A stretch of 64,000 nt of DNA from contig JAKSDK010001893.1 in NCBI GenBank assembly GCA_022360095.1, positions 124,001 through 188,000 of the forward strand, in the 5' to 3' direction. How positions within the stretch are numbered: the stretch's first letter is position 1; every line of letters starts with the position of its first letter. Shown here one piece after another: positions 34,525 to 43,664 of this stretch. Source of the stretch: Phycisphaerales bacterium (lineage in GTDB: Bacteria > Planctomycetota > Phycisphaerae > UBA1845 > UTPLA1). Both the position numbers and the translations under genes were made by a program. The notes below the pieces were generated by a model. The model searched no databases and was not told the origin of the DNA. It saw only the letters and a list, made by a program, of their open reading frames with translations.

Positions 34525-35990
34525 TCATCGACACGCTGCTCGCATCGGCTGAACGTGATGGTACGCTTCCGGCCGTGGCCGATCCCACACGGTCACTCGA
34601 TTATGCAAACCTCGTTCGCTTCGCCGACGTCATGCGACGGCAAGTTGAAAAGTCGACGCGAGCGCCCCACGTCGGGCTGCTGATGCCTTCGACCTGTGCC
34701 TTTGCCGGTACGTTCTACGGCATCCTTTGGGCCGGACGCACGGCCGTCCCTTTGAACTTTTTGCTTCAGCCTGCGGAGCTGGCCGCTGTCGTGACGGATG
34801 CCGAGTTGGATCTCGTCTACACCATCAAGCACTTTCGCGAGTTGGCCGAAGCGATGCCTTGCCGGACCGTTTATGTTGAAGACTTGCCCCTTAAGCGCGA
34901 GATGGTGCTCCAACGCATTCGGAAAACTCCAAGCGTTCCCAAGGTCTCCGACGACGACACGGCCGTTTTGCTCTACACGTCCGGCACATCCGGGAAGCCG
35001 AAAGGCGTCTGTCAGACCTACAAAAATCTTCGCAGCGATATCGATGCCGCCATCGAAATGGCGGAACTCAAGGGAGAGCATCGTTTTCTCGGTCTTCTAC
35101 CTTTGTCCCACAGCTTCGGCCTCACGACGATGCTCCTCGTGCCGATCAGGTTAGGCGCATCGGTCTATTACATTCCCCGGTTTCAACCCATGGCCGTGCT
35201 GGATGCCATTCATAAACACCGGATCAGCGTGACGATGATGATTGCCAGCATGTATGCGGCACTATTGCGGTGCAAGAAAAGTGATAAGGATGACCTCAAA
35301 TCCCTCGAATATGCCGTCGCCGGAGGCGAGGCCTTGCCGGACTCGGCTTTCAAACAATTTAGGGATCGTTTCGGCGTCGAGATCCTCCAGGGCTACGGTA
35401 TGAGCGAGGCGGCTCCCGTCGTCAGCCTGAACGTTCCCTGGTCCAATCGTGTGGGTACGGTCGGACAGGCGATTCCTGGAGTCCGCGTTCGCGCATTCGA
35501 TGACTTCGGCTCGGAATTGCCGCCCGGTGAGGTCGGTGAGCTTTGGATCAAAGGTCCCATCATCATGAAGGGCTATTACAAAAAGCCTGAGGAGACGAAG
35601 GCCGTGCTGACCCCCGAAGGGTGGTACAAGTCCGGCGACATGGGGACGTTGGACGCCGAGGGCTACATCACCATCACGGGTCGCAAGAAGGAAATGATCA
35701 TCGTCGGCGGGGAAAATGTGTATCCCAGAGAAATCGAGAACGCGCTCGAAGAGCACCCGGCCGTCCATGAAGCGGCTGCGATCGGCCAGGCCGACTCTTC
35801 CCGAGGCGAAGTCGTTGTTGCTTTCGTGACCTTATCGGAGGGGCAAGAAACCACCGAAATCGAGCTTCGCGACTTTTGTCGGGATCGTGTCGCAGGCTAT
35901 AAGGTTCCTCGTCGAGTCATCATTGCCGAAGATTTTCCTCGCGGTCCGACGGGCAAAATTCTCAAGCGCAAGCTTTCGGAACTGCTTTGA
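34521..35990 (+). CDS. AMP-dependent acyl-CoA synthetase/ligase
   Basis: 489 residues, ANL superfamily; activates a carboxylic acid (probably fatty acid) as acyl-AMP, then thioester. Motifs in order: LLYTSGTSGKPKGV (P-loop A3), LPLSHSFGL, QGYGMSEAAPVVS (A5), YKSGDMGTLDAEGYITITGRKKEMIIVGGENVYPREIE (A7-A8), and PRGPTGKILKRKL (A10 Lys). The TTG start at 34521 overlaps the preceding stop (TTGA) and has AGGAG 8 nt upstream. An ATG at 34488 would overlap by 37 nt. Translational coupling to the sialidase-like gene is predicted. Confidence 0.93.
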   Translation: MIIDTLLASAERDGTLPAVADPTRSLDYANLVRFADVMRRQVEKSTRAPHVGLLMPSTCAFAGTFYGILWAGRTAVPLNFLLQPAELAAVVTDAELDLVYTIKHFRELAEAMPCRTVYVEDLPLKREMVLQRIRKTPSVPKVSDDDTAVLLYTSGTSGKPKGVCQTYKNLRSDIDAAIEMAELKGEHRFLGLLPLSHSFGLTTMLLVPIRLGASVYYIPRFQPMAVLDAIHKHRISVTMMIASMYAALLRCKKSDKDDLKSLEYAVAGGEALPDSAFKQFRDRFGVEILQGYGMSEAAPVVSLNVPWSNRVGTVGQAIPGVRVRAFDDFGSELPPGEVGELWIKGPIIMKGYYKKPEETKAVLTPEGWYKSGDMGTLDAEGYITITGRKKEMIIVGGENVYPREIENALEEHPAVHEAAAIGQADSSRGEVVVAFVTLSEGQETTEIELRDFCRDRVAGYKVPRRVIIAEDFPRGPTGKILKRKLSELL

Positions 35991-36331
35991 CGAACTTTTT
36001 TATGTGGAAAATATGCTCTCGACGCATTGAAACTATTTATAACAATTCATCATGTTGCCGAGAATGAACAAAGAGACTTAGGGTCCGTGTTCATCGTGGG
36101 ATACGAACTTCTAAAACGCTCCGTAGCGACAATTCTCTTTCTGTCTGTTGCGTTACGGCAACGTCCGGAAAAAAGCTGCCGAGACGCTGCCATCTGAACA
36201 AGAAGATGTAATGCTTTCCAAAGACAAGAATTACGTTGATTACAACACTGCGGACTCGCGACCACCGGAATGTGGCATCAGGTTTGCCGCATCGGAGAGT
36301 CGGGAAAGCTAGCAGGGGAGGCAGCGGAAGA
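35991..36331. other. Intergenic region, no gene seen
   Basis: 341 bp. The first 80 bp are AT-rich (TTTATAACAATTCATC), compatible with promoter DNA for the PilZ gene, but I cannot pick a -35/-10 pair. A 71-codon minus-strand frame has no support. Confidence 0.5.
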
Positions 36332-36703
36332 ATGCCGTCGGACAAGGACCGGCCTCAGTCCAGCTCATCCGAAAGACGACAGCACCGACGGATGGAAATC
36401 CGTTTGCCCGTTGAATGTCGTCGAGAGGACGGGGACGGCGCGTGCATCATTCGGACGATCACGCAAAACGTCAGCACCGGCGGCATGTACATCGAATTGG
36501 ATTCCCCTGACTTTGGCGTCGGCGACCGACTCCGGATTGAACTGACCGTGCCGGCGGCAGAAGGCGTTTCGCCATACCAGGGTCGCGCCATCTGTGCCGC
36601 CGAAGTTCTCCGGGTTCAACCCTTGTCTCCGAAAGACGCCGGCGATCCTCAACGGTTCGGCATCGCCAGCCGGTTTCTGGACAAATTGCGAATTTCCTAC
36701 TGA
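36332..36703 (+). CDS. PilZ-domain protein
   Basis: 123 residues, single domain. PilZ signatures for cyclic di-GMP binding: ERRQHRRMEIRLPVECR (RxxxR, residues about 14-30) and NVSTGGMYIEL (N/DxSxxG). These two motifs bracket the ligand in known PilZ proteins, so c-di-GMP binding is likely. Stand-alone PilZ proteins regulate motility, polysaccharide or secretion. The target is unknown. GGAAG precedes the ATG at 36332. A convergent metalloprotease gene lies 22 bp away. Confidence 0.9.
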   Translation: MPSDKDRPQSSSSERRQHRRMEIRLPVECRREDGDGACIIRTITQNVSTGGMYIELDSPDFGVGDRLRIELTVPAAEGVSPYQGRAICAAEVLRVQPLSPKDAGDPQRFGIASRFLDKLRISY

Positions 36704-36725
36704 CCTCGTCCGTTTGTTTATTGGA

Positions 36726-38054
36726 TCAATCCTCGTCATGAACATGGGCGCATCGTCCGCACGGCATGATCGGAATGTCCGGCAGGCCTGCACGATCACG
36801 CCAGTTCGACTTCGGCTTCGGCAACAAGTCTTGAAAGATGGATCGCCCGGACGATCCGTTCGGATTGGCTCCGACGTTCCTCAGAAGCAGCGTCGGCTCG
36901 TTTTGCAGCCCGACCGGGAACACGTCCGATTGCATACGGCTTCGGAGGAAGCCCAGGTCGTTTTCCAGAATATGTCGCGCGCTGGCGGCGGTCGACATCA
37001 CGTCCGCGGTCTCTCCCGAGTGCTCCAATCCGAGGAGATGTCCAAGTTCATGCGAACCCACGTTCGCAATCGCCATGGCGACCTCTTCCGCTGACGGCAG
37101 CAAGTTCTCGAACATCGCGAAGTCTTCCGTGTAGATGATGGCCTCCTGCTCGATGAAGGCGTTGCCCGTGTCGACGTTGTCGGCGAGTCCGAGGTACTGG
37201 GCATTGTAATTTCCGAAATACAATTTCGTGTGTTGCTCGGTCGGTTGGGAATGGTGACGGCTGTCCAGCAGAGTGACGTTATACGGCGCAAAGTCGCGCT
37301 TCATATGATCAATGACCAGGTCGATGATATAGGCCGTCTGGCCTGCGTGTCGGCCGGAGATGGACTCCGCACTGAACGGGCGCATGGTCACGATCGGCTC
37401 CAGTCCGATCTGCACGGACGACCCGCCGTCAAAATCCATGAATACGAGTTGGTGTCGCGCATCGCGGACCGCAATGTTGGGTTGGCGGGTCACCTTGATC
37501 GTGTACGTTCCGGAGTCGTACCGACCTTGCGTCGACCCGAAATGTCTTCGACTGGAAACCGCAACGCCTACAAACAGGCTGGACGTATCCTGGCGGACGA
37601 CCCGTGCGAGGAGTGGATCGATCAAGCCGCCGTAATAGGAACGATCGTCGTTGGCGTCAATCAGGTCGCCGAAGCCATCGAACAGTGCGGCCACCGTATT
37701 CAGTCCGTCATGCCCGGTGACCTCCACCGTGATTCGATCGCCTCGCTTTGCAGGACCCAGCGCGAAAAGGTCGACGTCCCCATTCGACTCGATCGAGCCT
37801 TCGATGAGGATGGCACCTTCCTGGGCGAGTGTGGCCGGTTGGGCCTCGGCGAAGATGCTGTTTTCCGCTGCGTCCTCAAGGACCGGACTCTTCACAGGAG
37901 GCATGTTGCCGGGGTCGAATTCGGAATCCAGACGCGCTGCCCCGGCCTGATCCGGAACAATGTCCGTTTCGCAGCCGAAGACGGTAAATAGGGTGAACAA
38001 ACAAACGATAGAGCCCGCCAGTCGCGGGGCTTTGAAATACCGGTGAAGGTGCAT
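36726..38054 (-). CDS. Metzincin-like zinc metalloprotease lipoprotein
   Basis: 442 residues. A lipoprotein signal (SIVCLFTLFTVFGC) starts the protein. Residues about 75-190 resemble a pre-peptidase C-terminal (PPC) beta domain (GDVDLFALGPAKRGDRITVEV; YDSGTYTIKVTR). The catalytic part has NVGSHELGHLLGLEHSGE, the HExxHxxGxxH zinc motif near residue 335, followed by DVMSTAAS, a Met-turn. The C-terminus has a CGRC motif. Probably degrades external protein. A small hairpin (ACAGG-AGTC-CCTGT, 38055-38068) covers its AGGAG ribosome site. Confidence 0.9.
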   Translation of the reverse strand: MHLHRYFKAPRLAGSIVCLFTLFTVFGCETDIVPDQAGAARLDSEFDPGNMPPVKSPVLEDAAENSIFAEAQPATLAQEGAILIEGSIESNGDVDLFALGPAKRGDRITVEVTGHDGLNTVAALFDGFGDLIDANDDRSYYGGLIDPLLARVVRQDTSSLFVGVAVSSRRHFGSTQGRYDSGTYTIKVTRQPNIAVRDARHQLVFMDFDGGSSVQIGLEPIVTMRPFSAESISGRHAGQTAYIIDLVIDHMKRDFAPYNVTLLDSRHHSQPTEQHTKLYFGNYNAQYLGLADNVDTGNAFIEQEAIIYTEDFAMFENLLPSAEEVAMAIANVGSHELGHLLGLEHSGETADVMSTAASARHILENDLGFLRSRMQSDVFPVGLQNEPTLLLRNVGANPNGSSGRSIFQDLLPKPKSNWRDRAGLPDIPIMPCGRCAHVHDED

Positions 38055-38068
38055 GACAGGGACTCCTG
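38055..38068 (-). promoter_or_regulatory. Hairpin over the ribosome site of the metalloprotease gene
   Basis: On the mRNA, ACAGG and CCUGU pair around loop AGUC, burying part of the AGGAG site one base before the AUG. The stem is only 5 bp, so the effect is speculative. Confidence 0.3.
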
Positions 38069-38254
38069 TGACACTTCCACCGGCTTACCTCCGCAAGGGC
38101 GAGCCGTTGGTTTTTCATTTCGACCACTTCACAAAAAAAATCTACCCAATCATACGATACCGGTACCGAACTCGGCCGCTATCATGGTCCTCATAGACGT
38201 GTATGCGTCCGACAAAATGACGTCCAAAGTCAGTGAAACGATTCCCATAAGTCG

Positions 38255-39199
38255 GTGACGGATCCCGTGGTCTTTGATCCTGCAGATTATCGAAATGAAA
38301 TCGTCCTGGGCGGAGGCGATTGGGCCGTTGAACTTTCTGCTCGCGGCGTCCTGCAGACAGGATTATGGGAGCGAACATACGTCGATCAGCCCGATATCGT
38401 ACGAGAGATCTCAAGTGCATTCCTTGATGCCGGCGCTGCGGTGCTTGTCACGAACACGGATCGAGTCAATGACGTCGCGTTGGCAAAGTCGCTTGAGTCC
38501 GGAGACATCGCGCCGGAGGACATCTCGGCAATCAACCGTGCGGCGTCTGCGGCTTTTCGGTCGGCAGCCGACGGATTTTCCGGACCAACCCCATCGGTCT
38601 TTGGGACGATCGGTCCGGTTGAACCGCTTATGACGCTGAACGAAATCAAAGAGAGTGTGTTGCTCGCCGCCTATCGCACTCAATCCGAAGCGTTGGCCGC
38701 GGGGGGGGCGGATGCGATCGTGTGCCGTTCCTTTACGGAGTTGGAAGCCTTGCTCGTCGCCGTCCAGGGCGCGAAGGAAGGCTCCGGCCTTCCGGTCGTG
38801 GGAAGCATGACGTTCGATTGCGGTCCGGAGTACACCGAGACGACCATGGGTGTGACCGTTCCACAGGCGTGTCAGGCTTTGACAAAAGCCGGTGTTTCCA
38901 TGGTCGGTTGTGACCGTGGAGAATATCCGGACGGTACGGTTTCGATTGTGACGCTCTTCCGCGCCTCGTGTGATCTTCCGATTTGGGTCGAAATCAATGC
39001 AGGACAAGCTGAACTCGAAGAGGAGAGATCGGTTTATGCGGAAACTCCGAAGGCGTATTCGGAGCGTTTTAAGCCGATCGCCGAAGCGGGGGCCACGATG
39101 ATCATCGGCGGTTATGGGGCTTCGGTCGAACACATCGTCGAAATGGCCCGAGTGCGTGAACGCTACCTCAAGAAAGCGAAGCATCGGAAGTCATCGTAA
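38255..39199 (+). CDS. Homocysteine S-methyltransferase-like protein without zinc ligands
   Basis: 314 residues over the full Pfam S-methyl_trans length (GGGDWAVELSARGVLQTGLWE; VLVTNTDRVND; GTIGPVEPLMTLNEI; GGADAIVCRSFTELEALL; MTFDCG). Active enzymes bind zinc through a GGCCG motif and an upstream NC. Here the first reads IIGGYGASVEHI and the upstream segment reads MVGCDRGEYPDG, so all three conventional Cys are missing. Methyl transfer to homocysteine by the known mechanism is unlikely. Start is GTG 38255, with GTG 38267 also possible. Transcribed alone. Confidence 0.85.
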   Translation: MTDPVVFDPADYRNEIVLGGGDWAVELSARGVLQTGLWERTYVDQPDIVREISSAFLDAGAAVLVTNTDRVNDVALAKSLESGDIAPEDISAINRAASAAFRSAADGFSGPTPSVFGTIGPVEPLMTLNEIKESVLLAAYRTQSEALAAGGADAIVCRSFTELEALLVAVQGAKEGSGLPVVGSMTFDCGPEYTETTMGVTVPQACQALTKAGVSMVGCDRGEYPDGTVSIVTLFRASCDLPIWVEINAGQAELEEERSVYAETPKAYSERFKPIAEAGATMIIGGYGASVEHIVEMARVRERYLKKAKHRKSS

Positions 39200-39272
39200 G
39201 AGGCGAAGAAGGTTGTTCGTTCATGAGGATTACTGGACGAAGTGCGACGGCTTGACGGCAGCCCGCCGAATC

Positions 39273-39300
39273 TTGACCAGCCGGCGAACTTCCATATAAT
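39273..39300 (+). promoter_or_regulatory. Sigma-70-type promoter
   Basis: TTGACC (39273-39278), 16-nt spacer, TATAAT (39295-39300). It lies 150 nt before the start of the exported HEAT/receiver protein, implying a leader of about 140 nt. This is the best -35/-10 match in the window. Confidence 0.65.
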
Positions 39301-39449
39301 AAGATTGCTTAGATGATCGTTTTTCCCTGGAAGAAAACGGTTTATAAGCTTGTCATCCCTTGGACGTGTGGGGCTCCAGAGCGCCTGCCAGTATAACATT
39401 CGGTTGTCCCCCCAATATTCGTCTGAAGCGATCTTCGGGAGGTTTTCAG

Positions 39450-41924
39450 ATGGTTGGTACGAATCGTTTCCGTGACCGATTTCTATTTGCGCTTGGCGTG
39501 ACGCTTGCCTGTTGCCTCGCGTCCCCCTCGACCGCGCAGGAACTGACCGACGACATGGTCGGCCAGAACGCGCGGGCATGGCAAGATTGGACAGCCGCGA
39601 TGCGCGCCGTCGAACGGAATGAAACCGCCGAAGCCGGCATACGGCTCGATGCGATTGGCGCGATGAACTTGTCCGATTTGCGACTTGCGCTGATGGCTGA
39701 TCGAACCGGCACGCTCGGCCTTGAACAATGGGCCGAGAAGGACGATGCGCCGGATAATGTCAAAGGCGTCGTCACGAAAATACAGAACGGTCGGCGCCAG
39801 AAGGCCTTGGCCGAAGACGGTTGGCATTATGCCGCCGTAGGCCGTTTTCGATATGCTGATGCCGCGTTCAAGGCGCTTCACGAAGCGAACCCCGACCCTG
39901 TCGCTTTGCTCGAGCTTGCGCGCCGAAATCCGAATCGTCACGATATTCTGCTGAAGCTTATTAATCATGCGGAGGTGGGGCCCGCCGCTCGGCGTTTTCT
40001 GGACATCCTCGGCCGTGGTGAGGAGTTGTTGCGGACCGATCCCCATGAGATCGTCGCCAACATCGAGAAACTCGGCGGTCCGCCGCGAATGGTCTACAAC
40101 GCAACCAACCGTCTAAAAGTATCCGGCGAATATGCGATCCCTCACCTCATTCAGGGCCTACAGGATTCCGGCCGAAGCCATCTGCACCCGGCGATCATTC
40201 AGGTCATTCCGAAGATCGGCCGCGATGCGCTGAATCCGTTGTGTATTGCCCTGGGCATGGAGGACAATGTCACCAAGGTCATCCTGATTCGGGCGGCCGC
40301 CGAGATTGGTTACAAACAGGTCGTCCCCTATCTCGTCAAGTTGGCCCAGGACCCGAAGCAATCGGGAGACGTCCGAGCAACAGCCAATCAGGCCCTGACG
40401 GCCTTTGGTGTTTCCGCAAACGATGATCTGTCGAAGTTGTTCTATCAGCTCTCCGACAACTATTATCGTAACATTGATTCACTTCAGGCCGACGGTCGCA
40501 GCGATTTTGCCAACATCTGGTACCTTCGCGGAAACGAACTTCGCTACATCCCGGTCCCGCGCGCGATCTTCAACGACGTCATGGCCATGCGCGCAAGCGA
40601 AGAGGCACTCATTGCCAACTCCAACCTTGAAGAGGCCACCGCGCAATGGCTGGCGGCCAACATCCGACGCGAGGCCAAGCTCGGCCTCAACGTGGAAAGT
40701 GATCAGCCTGATGAACTTGCGAACAAGGATTCCACGCGGCCGGAAAACTATCCGCGATCGATCTATTTTTCCCGGGCCGCCGGGGCAAAGTACAACCACA
40801 TGGTTCTGGCCATCGCGTATCGCGATCGCGACCCCGGCGTCGCGCTTGGAGCGATCGCCGCGTTGAGGGAAACCGCCGGAGAACCCAGTCTGGTTGGGGC
40901 GGAGGATTTGAAGCAGCCGTTGGTCCAGACGTTGAACTTTCCGAATCGCCAGGTTCGTGTGAAGGCGGCGCTGGCGCTCGGACAGGCCTTGCCTGCGACC
41001 CCTTTCTCCGGCTCGGAAAACGTGATCCCGGTTCTGTCGGAGGCGCTGGTTCAATCCGATCGACAGGCGGTCTTGATCGTGGATCCGGATGACAATCTTA
41101 GAAACAAGTTTCAGGCCCTTCTTCGAGCCGCCGGATTCGAATGCGCCGTCGGTTCGAATCTTTACCAGGGCTTGCAAAACGGCCGGGAATCCAATCTGAC
41201 CACCTTCGACGTCATCTTGCTCGGCAGCGATATCGATCAACCGGACGTGACCGCCGCCATCAACGAAGTTCGAGGGAATTTTGAGTCCGCGGCGACGCCG
41301 ATCTTGATCGTGGCCAAAGACGGGGACATCGGCCGAGCGGGCCGTATCGCTCGAAACTTTGCCGGAGTTGAAATCGTGGATGCCATCGTCGTTGATCTTG
41401 GCGACCCCGACCGGATCAAGGAGCAGGTCACGACGCGGATCGCCAGGGCCTCCCAGGCGTTGGGAATGAGCCCGTTGGATCGGGATTTGTCTTTGACCCT
41501 GGCTTTGCATTCGTCTGAGGTTCTTCGCGACATCGCCGAGAGCAACCTGAGCGTGTACAAGTTCGCAAGGGCCGTGCCCTCGTTGATCACCGCTCTGAAG
41601 AGTAAGTCGGAAACCTTGCGAACGAAAGTGGCCCATGCGCTGGCCCTCGCCGAAAGTGCCGATGCGCAGGCTGCCATCGCGGAGTCCGCGTTTGATACGG
41701 CTCACAGTCAGGCTGAGCGGATCGCCGCTTTCGGGGCCTTGGCCGAATCCGCTCGTCGCAACGGTAACCTATTGGGTGATCACGACGTCGTGGCCCGACT
41801 TATCACGTTCACGATGAACGAACAGGATCTGGTTCTCCGCGCAGCCGCCTCGAAAGCGCTGGGCGCACTCGACCTCCCGAGCAACAAGGCCAGCGAAATC
41901 ATCCGCGAGCAATACAACGGCTGA
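39450..41924 (+). CDS. Exported HEAT-repeat protein with degenerate receiver domain
   Basis: 824 residues. A signal peptide (FLFALGVTLACCLASPSTAQ) is followed by helical HEAT-like repeats at about residues 210-330 (YAIPHLIQGLQDSGRSHLHP; VTKVILIRAAAEIGYKQVVP), 440-540 and 690-820. Residues about 540-670 look like a response-regulator receiver fold: AVLIVDPDDNLRNKFQALLRAAGFE, TTFDVILLGSDIDQPD, ATPILIVAKDG. The acidic pocket residues (DPDD) and the Lys (VAKD) are kept, but the strand-3 phospho-acceptor position is Gly/Ser (ILLGSD). A receiver in an exported protein is unusual. The ATG has GGGAGG 8 nt upstream. The promoter is at 39273. Followed by kinase and phosphatase genes. Confidence 0.87.
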   Translation: MVGTNRFRDRFLFALGVTLACCLASPSTAQELTDDMVGQNARAWQDWTAAMRAVERNETAEAGIRLDAIGAMNLSDLRLALMADRTGTLGLEQWAEKDDAPDNVKGVVTKIQNGRRQKALAEDGWHYAAVGRFRYADAAFKALHEANPDPVALLELARRNPNRHDILLKLINHAEVGPAARRFLDILGRGEELLRTDPHEIVANIEKLGGPPRMVYNATNRLKVSGEYAIPHLIQGLQDSGRSHLHPAIIQVIPKIGRDALNPLCIALGMEDNVTKVILIRAAAEIGYKQVVPYLVKLAQDPKQSGDVRATANQALTAFGVSANDDLSKLFYQLSDNYYRNIDSLQADGRSDFANIWYLRGNELRYIPVPRAIFNDVMAMRASEEALIANSNLEEATAQWLAANIRREAKLGLNVESDQPDELANKDSTRPENYPRSIYFSRAAGAKYNHMVLAIAYRDRDPGVALGAIAALRETAGEPSLVGAEDLKQPLVQTLNFPNRQVRVKAALALGQALPATPFSGSENVIPVLSEALVQSDRQAVLIVDPDDNLRNKFQALLRAAGFECAVGSNLYQGLQNGRESNLTTFDVILLGSDIDQPDVTAAINEVRGNFESAATPILIVAKDGDIGRAGRIARNFAGVEIVDAIVVDLGDPDRIKEQVTTRIARASQALGMSPLDRDLSLTLALHSSEVLRDIAESNLSVYKFARAVPSLITALKSKSETLRTKVAHALALAESADAQAAIAESAFDTAHSQAERIAAFGALAESARRNGNLLGDHDVVARLITFTMNEQDLVLRAAASKALGALDLPSNKASEIIREQYNG

Positions 41925-42041
41925 AGCTGCACACATCCCCAACCGGCAACTCCGAGCTTTTCCGTCGGGTCGGATGATTCAGGTTTTCGGCTTGTTCGCG
42001 CCGTATCCTGTTCCACCGGTATTCCATAGAATGATCGCCCC

Positions 42042-42779
42042 ATGGCGATACGGATCCCGAGAATTGAACGCTTTGACCTGCCGGCCAACCGCGTGATCGG
42101 CGGCAAATACGTCGTGGAATCCCTCCTCGGCGCAGGATGGGAGGGCGAAGTCTACAAAGTCATCGAGCGGAAGACCGGCATTCCGCGAGCGGCCAAGGTG
42201 TTTTTCCCGCAGCGGAATACCCGTGATCGGGCCGTGACGTTCTATGCCAAGAAGCTCAATCGCCTTCGGAAATGCCCGATCATCATTCAGTACCATCATT
42301 CCGAAGTCATTCGGTTTCGAAAATTACCTGTCACATGCCTGATCAGCGAATTCGTCGAGGGCGAGTTGCTGTCTGACTTCGTAGCCCGTCAGAGGGGTAA
42401 ACGGCTCGATCCGTTTCAGGCGTTGCACTTGTTGCACACGCTTGCCTTGGGTGTGGAGCAACTTCACAAGATGCGGGAATACCACGGCGACATCCATGAC
42501 GAGAACGTCCTGGTGGAGCGCCGAGGGATCGATTTCGAAATCAAGCTCGTGGACCTATATCATTGGGGCCCGACCCGTGCGGCCGCGATCCGCGAAGATG
42601 TGATTCAACTGATACAAGTCTTGTACGATGTAGTAGGGGGCAAGAAGCGTTACGCGTCACAGCCGCCGGAGATCAAAGCGGTCTGTTGCGGACTCCGGCG
42701 AGACTTGATTGCCAAACGCTTTCCTACGGCGCGGCAACTTCGAGAGTATCTCGAGACGTTTACCTGGACGTCGCGCTGA
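42042..42779 (+). CDS. Serine/threonine protein kinase-like protein
   Basis: 245 residues, kinase domain only, no membrane segment. Gly-rich loop LLGAGWEGEVYKV, ATP-binding Lys in PRAAKVFF, catalytic loop YHGDIHDENVLV (HRDLKPEN replaced by HGDIHDEN: Asp and Asn kept, Arg and Lys changed) and Mg-binding Asp in KLVDLYHWG instead of DFG. The HGD/no-DFG pattern recalls atypical kinases, so activity is likely but may be divergent. It ends 27 nt before the PP2C gene. Likely an antagonistic pair. Confidence 0.88.
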   Translation: MAIRIPRIERFDLPANRVIGGKYVVESLLGAGWEGEVYKVIERKTGIPRAAKVFFPQRNTRDRAVTFYAKKLNRLRKCPIIIQYHHSEVIRFRKLPVTCLISEFVEGELLSDFVARQRGKRLDPFQALHLLHTLALGVEQLHKMREYHGDIHDENVLVERRGIDFEIKLVDLYHWGPTRAAAIREDVIQLIQVLYDVVGGKKRYASQPPEIKAVCCGLRRDLIAKRFPTARQLREYLETFTWTSR

Positions 42780-42806
42780 TAAAATGCATTCTCTCAGAGG
42801 GCTGGC

Positions 42807-43655
42807 ATGCAAGGTGAACCGGCCATCGGCATCGAATTGTTCGTCAACCGGGACATGGTCACGCCGGACGTCCACGTCGTGGCGGGCGGAACAGTTGCGG
42901 TCCAATCGAAGCGATCACCCGACAAGCAAGCGACCGGCTCCAATGAACGAGAAAACGAAGACGGTGCGCTGATTATTCAGTTGGGTGATTCTCGGGGGGT
43001 ACTCGCAGTCGCCGACGGCTTGGGCGGACAGCCCGAAGGCGGACGGGCAGCCGGGATGGCGCTGCGGGCACTTGGCGCGGCCATCGAAACCGCGAATCCC
43101 AAGCCCGACGACTTGAGAGAGCTGATTCTGAACGGATTCGAAATTGCAAACCGTGCGATTCGCGACTTGGAAATTGGCGCCGGGACGACATTGGCGGTGG
43201 CGGAGATCGACGGAAGAAGCATTCGAACATATCACGCCGGCGATTCGATGATCCTCGTCGTCGGGCAGCAAGGAAAATTGAAGCTCCAAACCGTCTCGCA
43301 TTCACCGGTCGGATACGCCGTCGAAGCCGGCCTGCTCGAAGAGGACGAGGCGATGCACCATGAAGATCGGCATCTTGTGTCGAACATCGTCGGGTCCGCG
43401 CAGATGAGGATTGAAGTCGGGCCGGTGCTGGATCTCTCTTCGCGTGACACACTGTTGCTGGCGACCGACGGGCTCTTCGACAACTTGCGTGTTGAGGAAA
43501 TCGTGGCACTGATACGCAAAGGCGGATTGGAAAAGGCGTCGCAGGACCTGGTGGCGTTGTGTGACGATCGGATGCGAAAAACGAAGCACGGCATGCCGTC
43601 AAAGCCGGACGACCTGACGATGGTCGCGTTCCGGCCGAGAACTCGAAGCCCTTGA
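42807..43655 (+). CDS. PP2C-family protein phosphatase
   Basis: 282 residues. Metal-binding acids are all present: NERENEDGALI, VLAVADGLGGQPEGGRA, LLLATDGLFDNLRVEEI and KPDDLTMVAF. GAGTTLAVAEIDGRSIRTYHAGDS and the HSPVGYAVEAG flap are typical of bacterial PPM phosphatases. Probably removes phosphate placed by the adjacent kinase. No membrane segment. Convergent with the PLD-like gene 9 bp downstream. Confidence 0.92.
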   Translation: MQGEPAIGIELFVNRDMVTPDVHVVAGGTVAVQSKRSPDKQATGSNERENEDGALIIQLGDSRGVLAVADGLGGQPEGGRAAGMALRALGAAIETANPKPDDLRELILNGFEIANRAIRDLEIGAGTTLAVAEIDGRSIRTYHAGDSMILVVGQQGKLKLQTVSHSPVGYAVEAGLLEEDEAMHHEDRHLVSNIVGSAQMRIEVGPVLDLSSRDTLLLATDGLFDNLRVEEIVALIRKGGLEKASQDLVALCDDRMRKTKHGMPSKPDDLTMVAFRPRTRSP

Positions 43656-43664
43656 AAAGGAATT

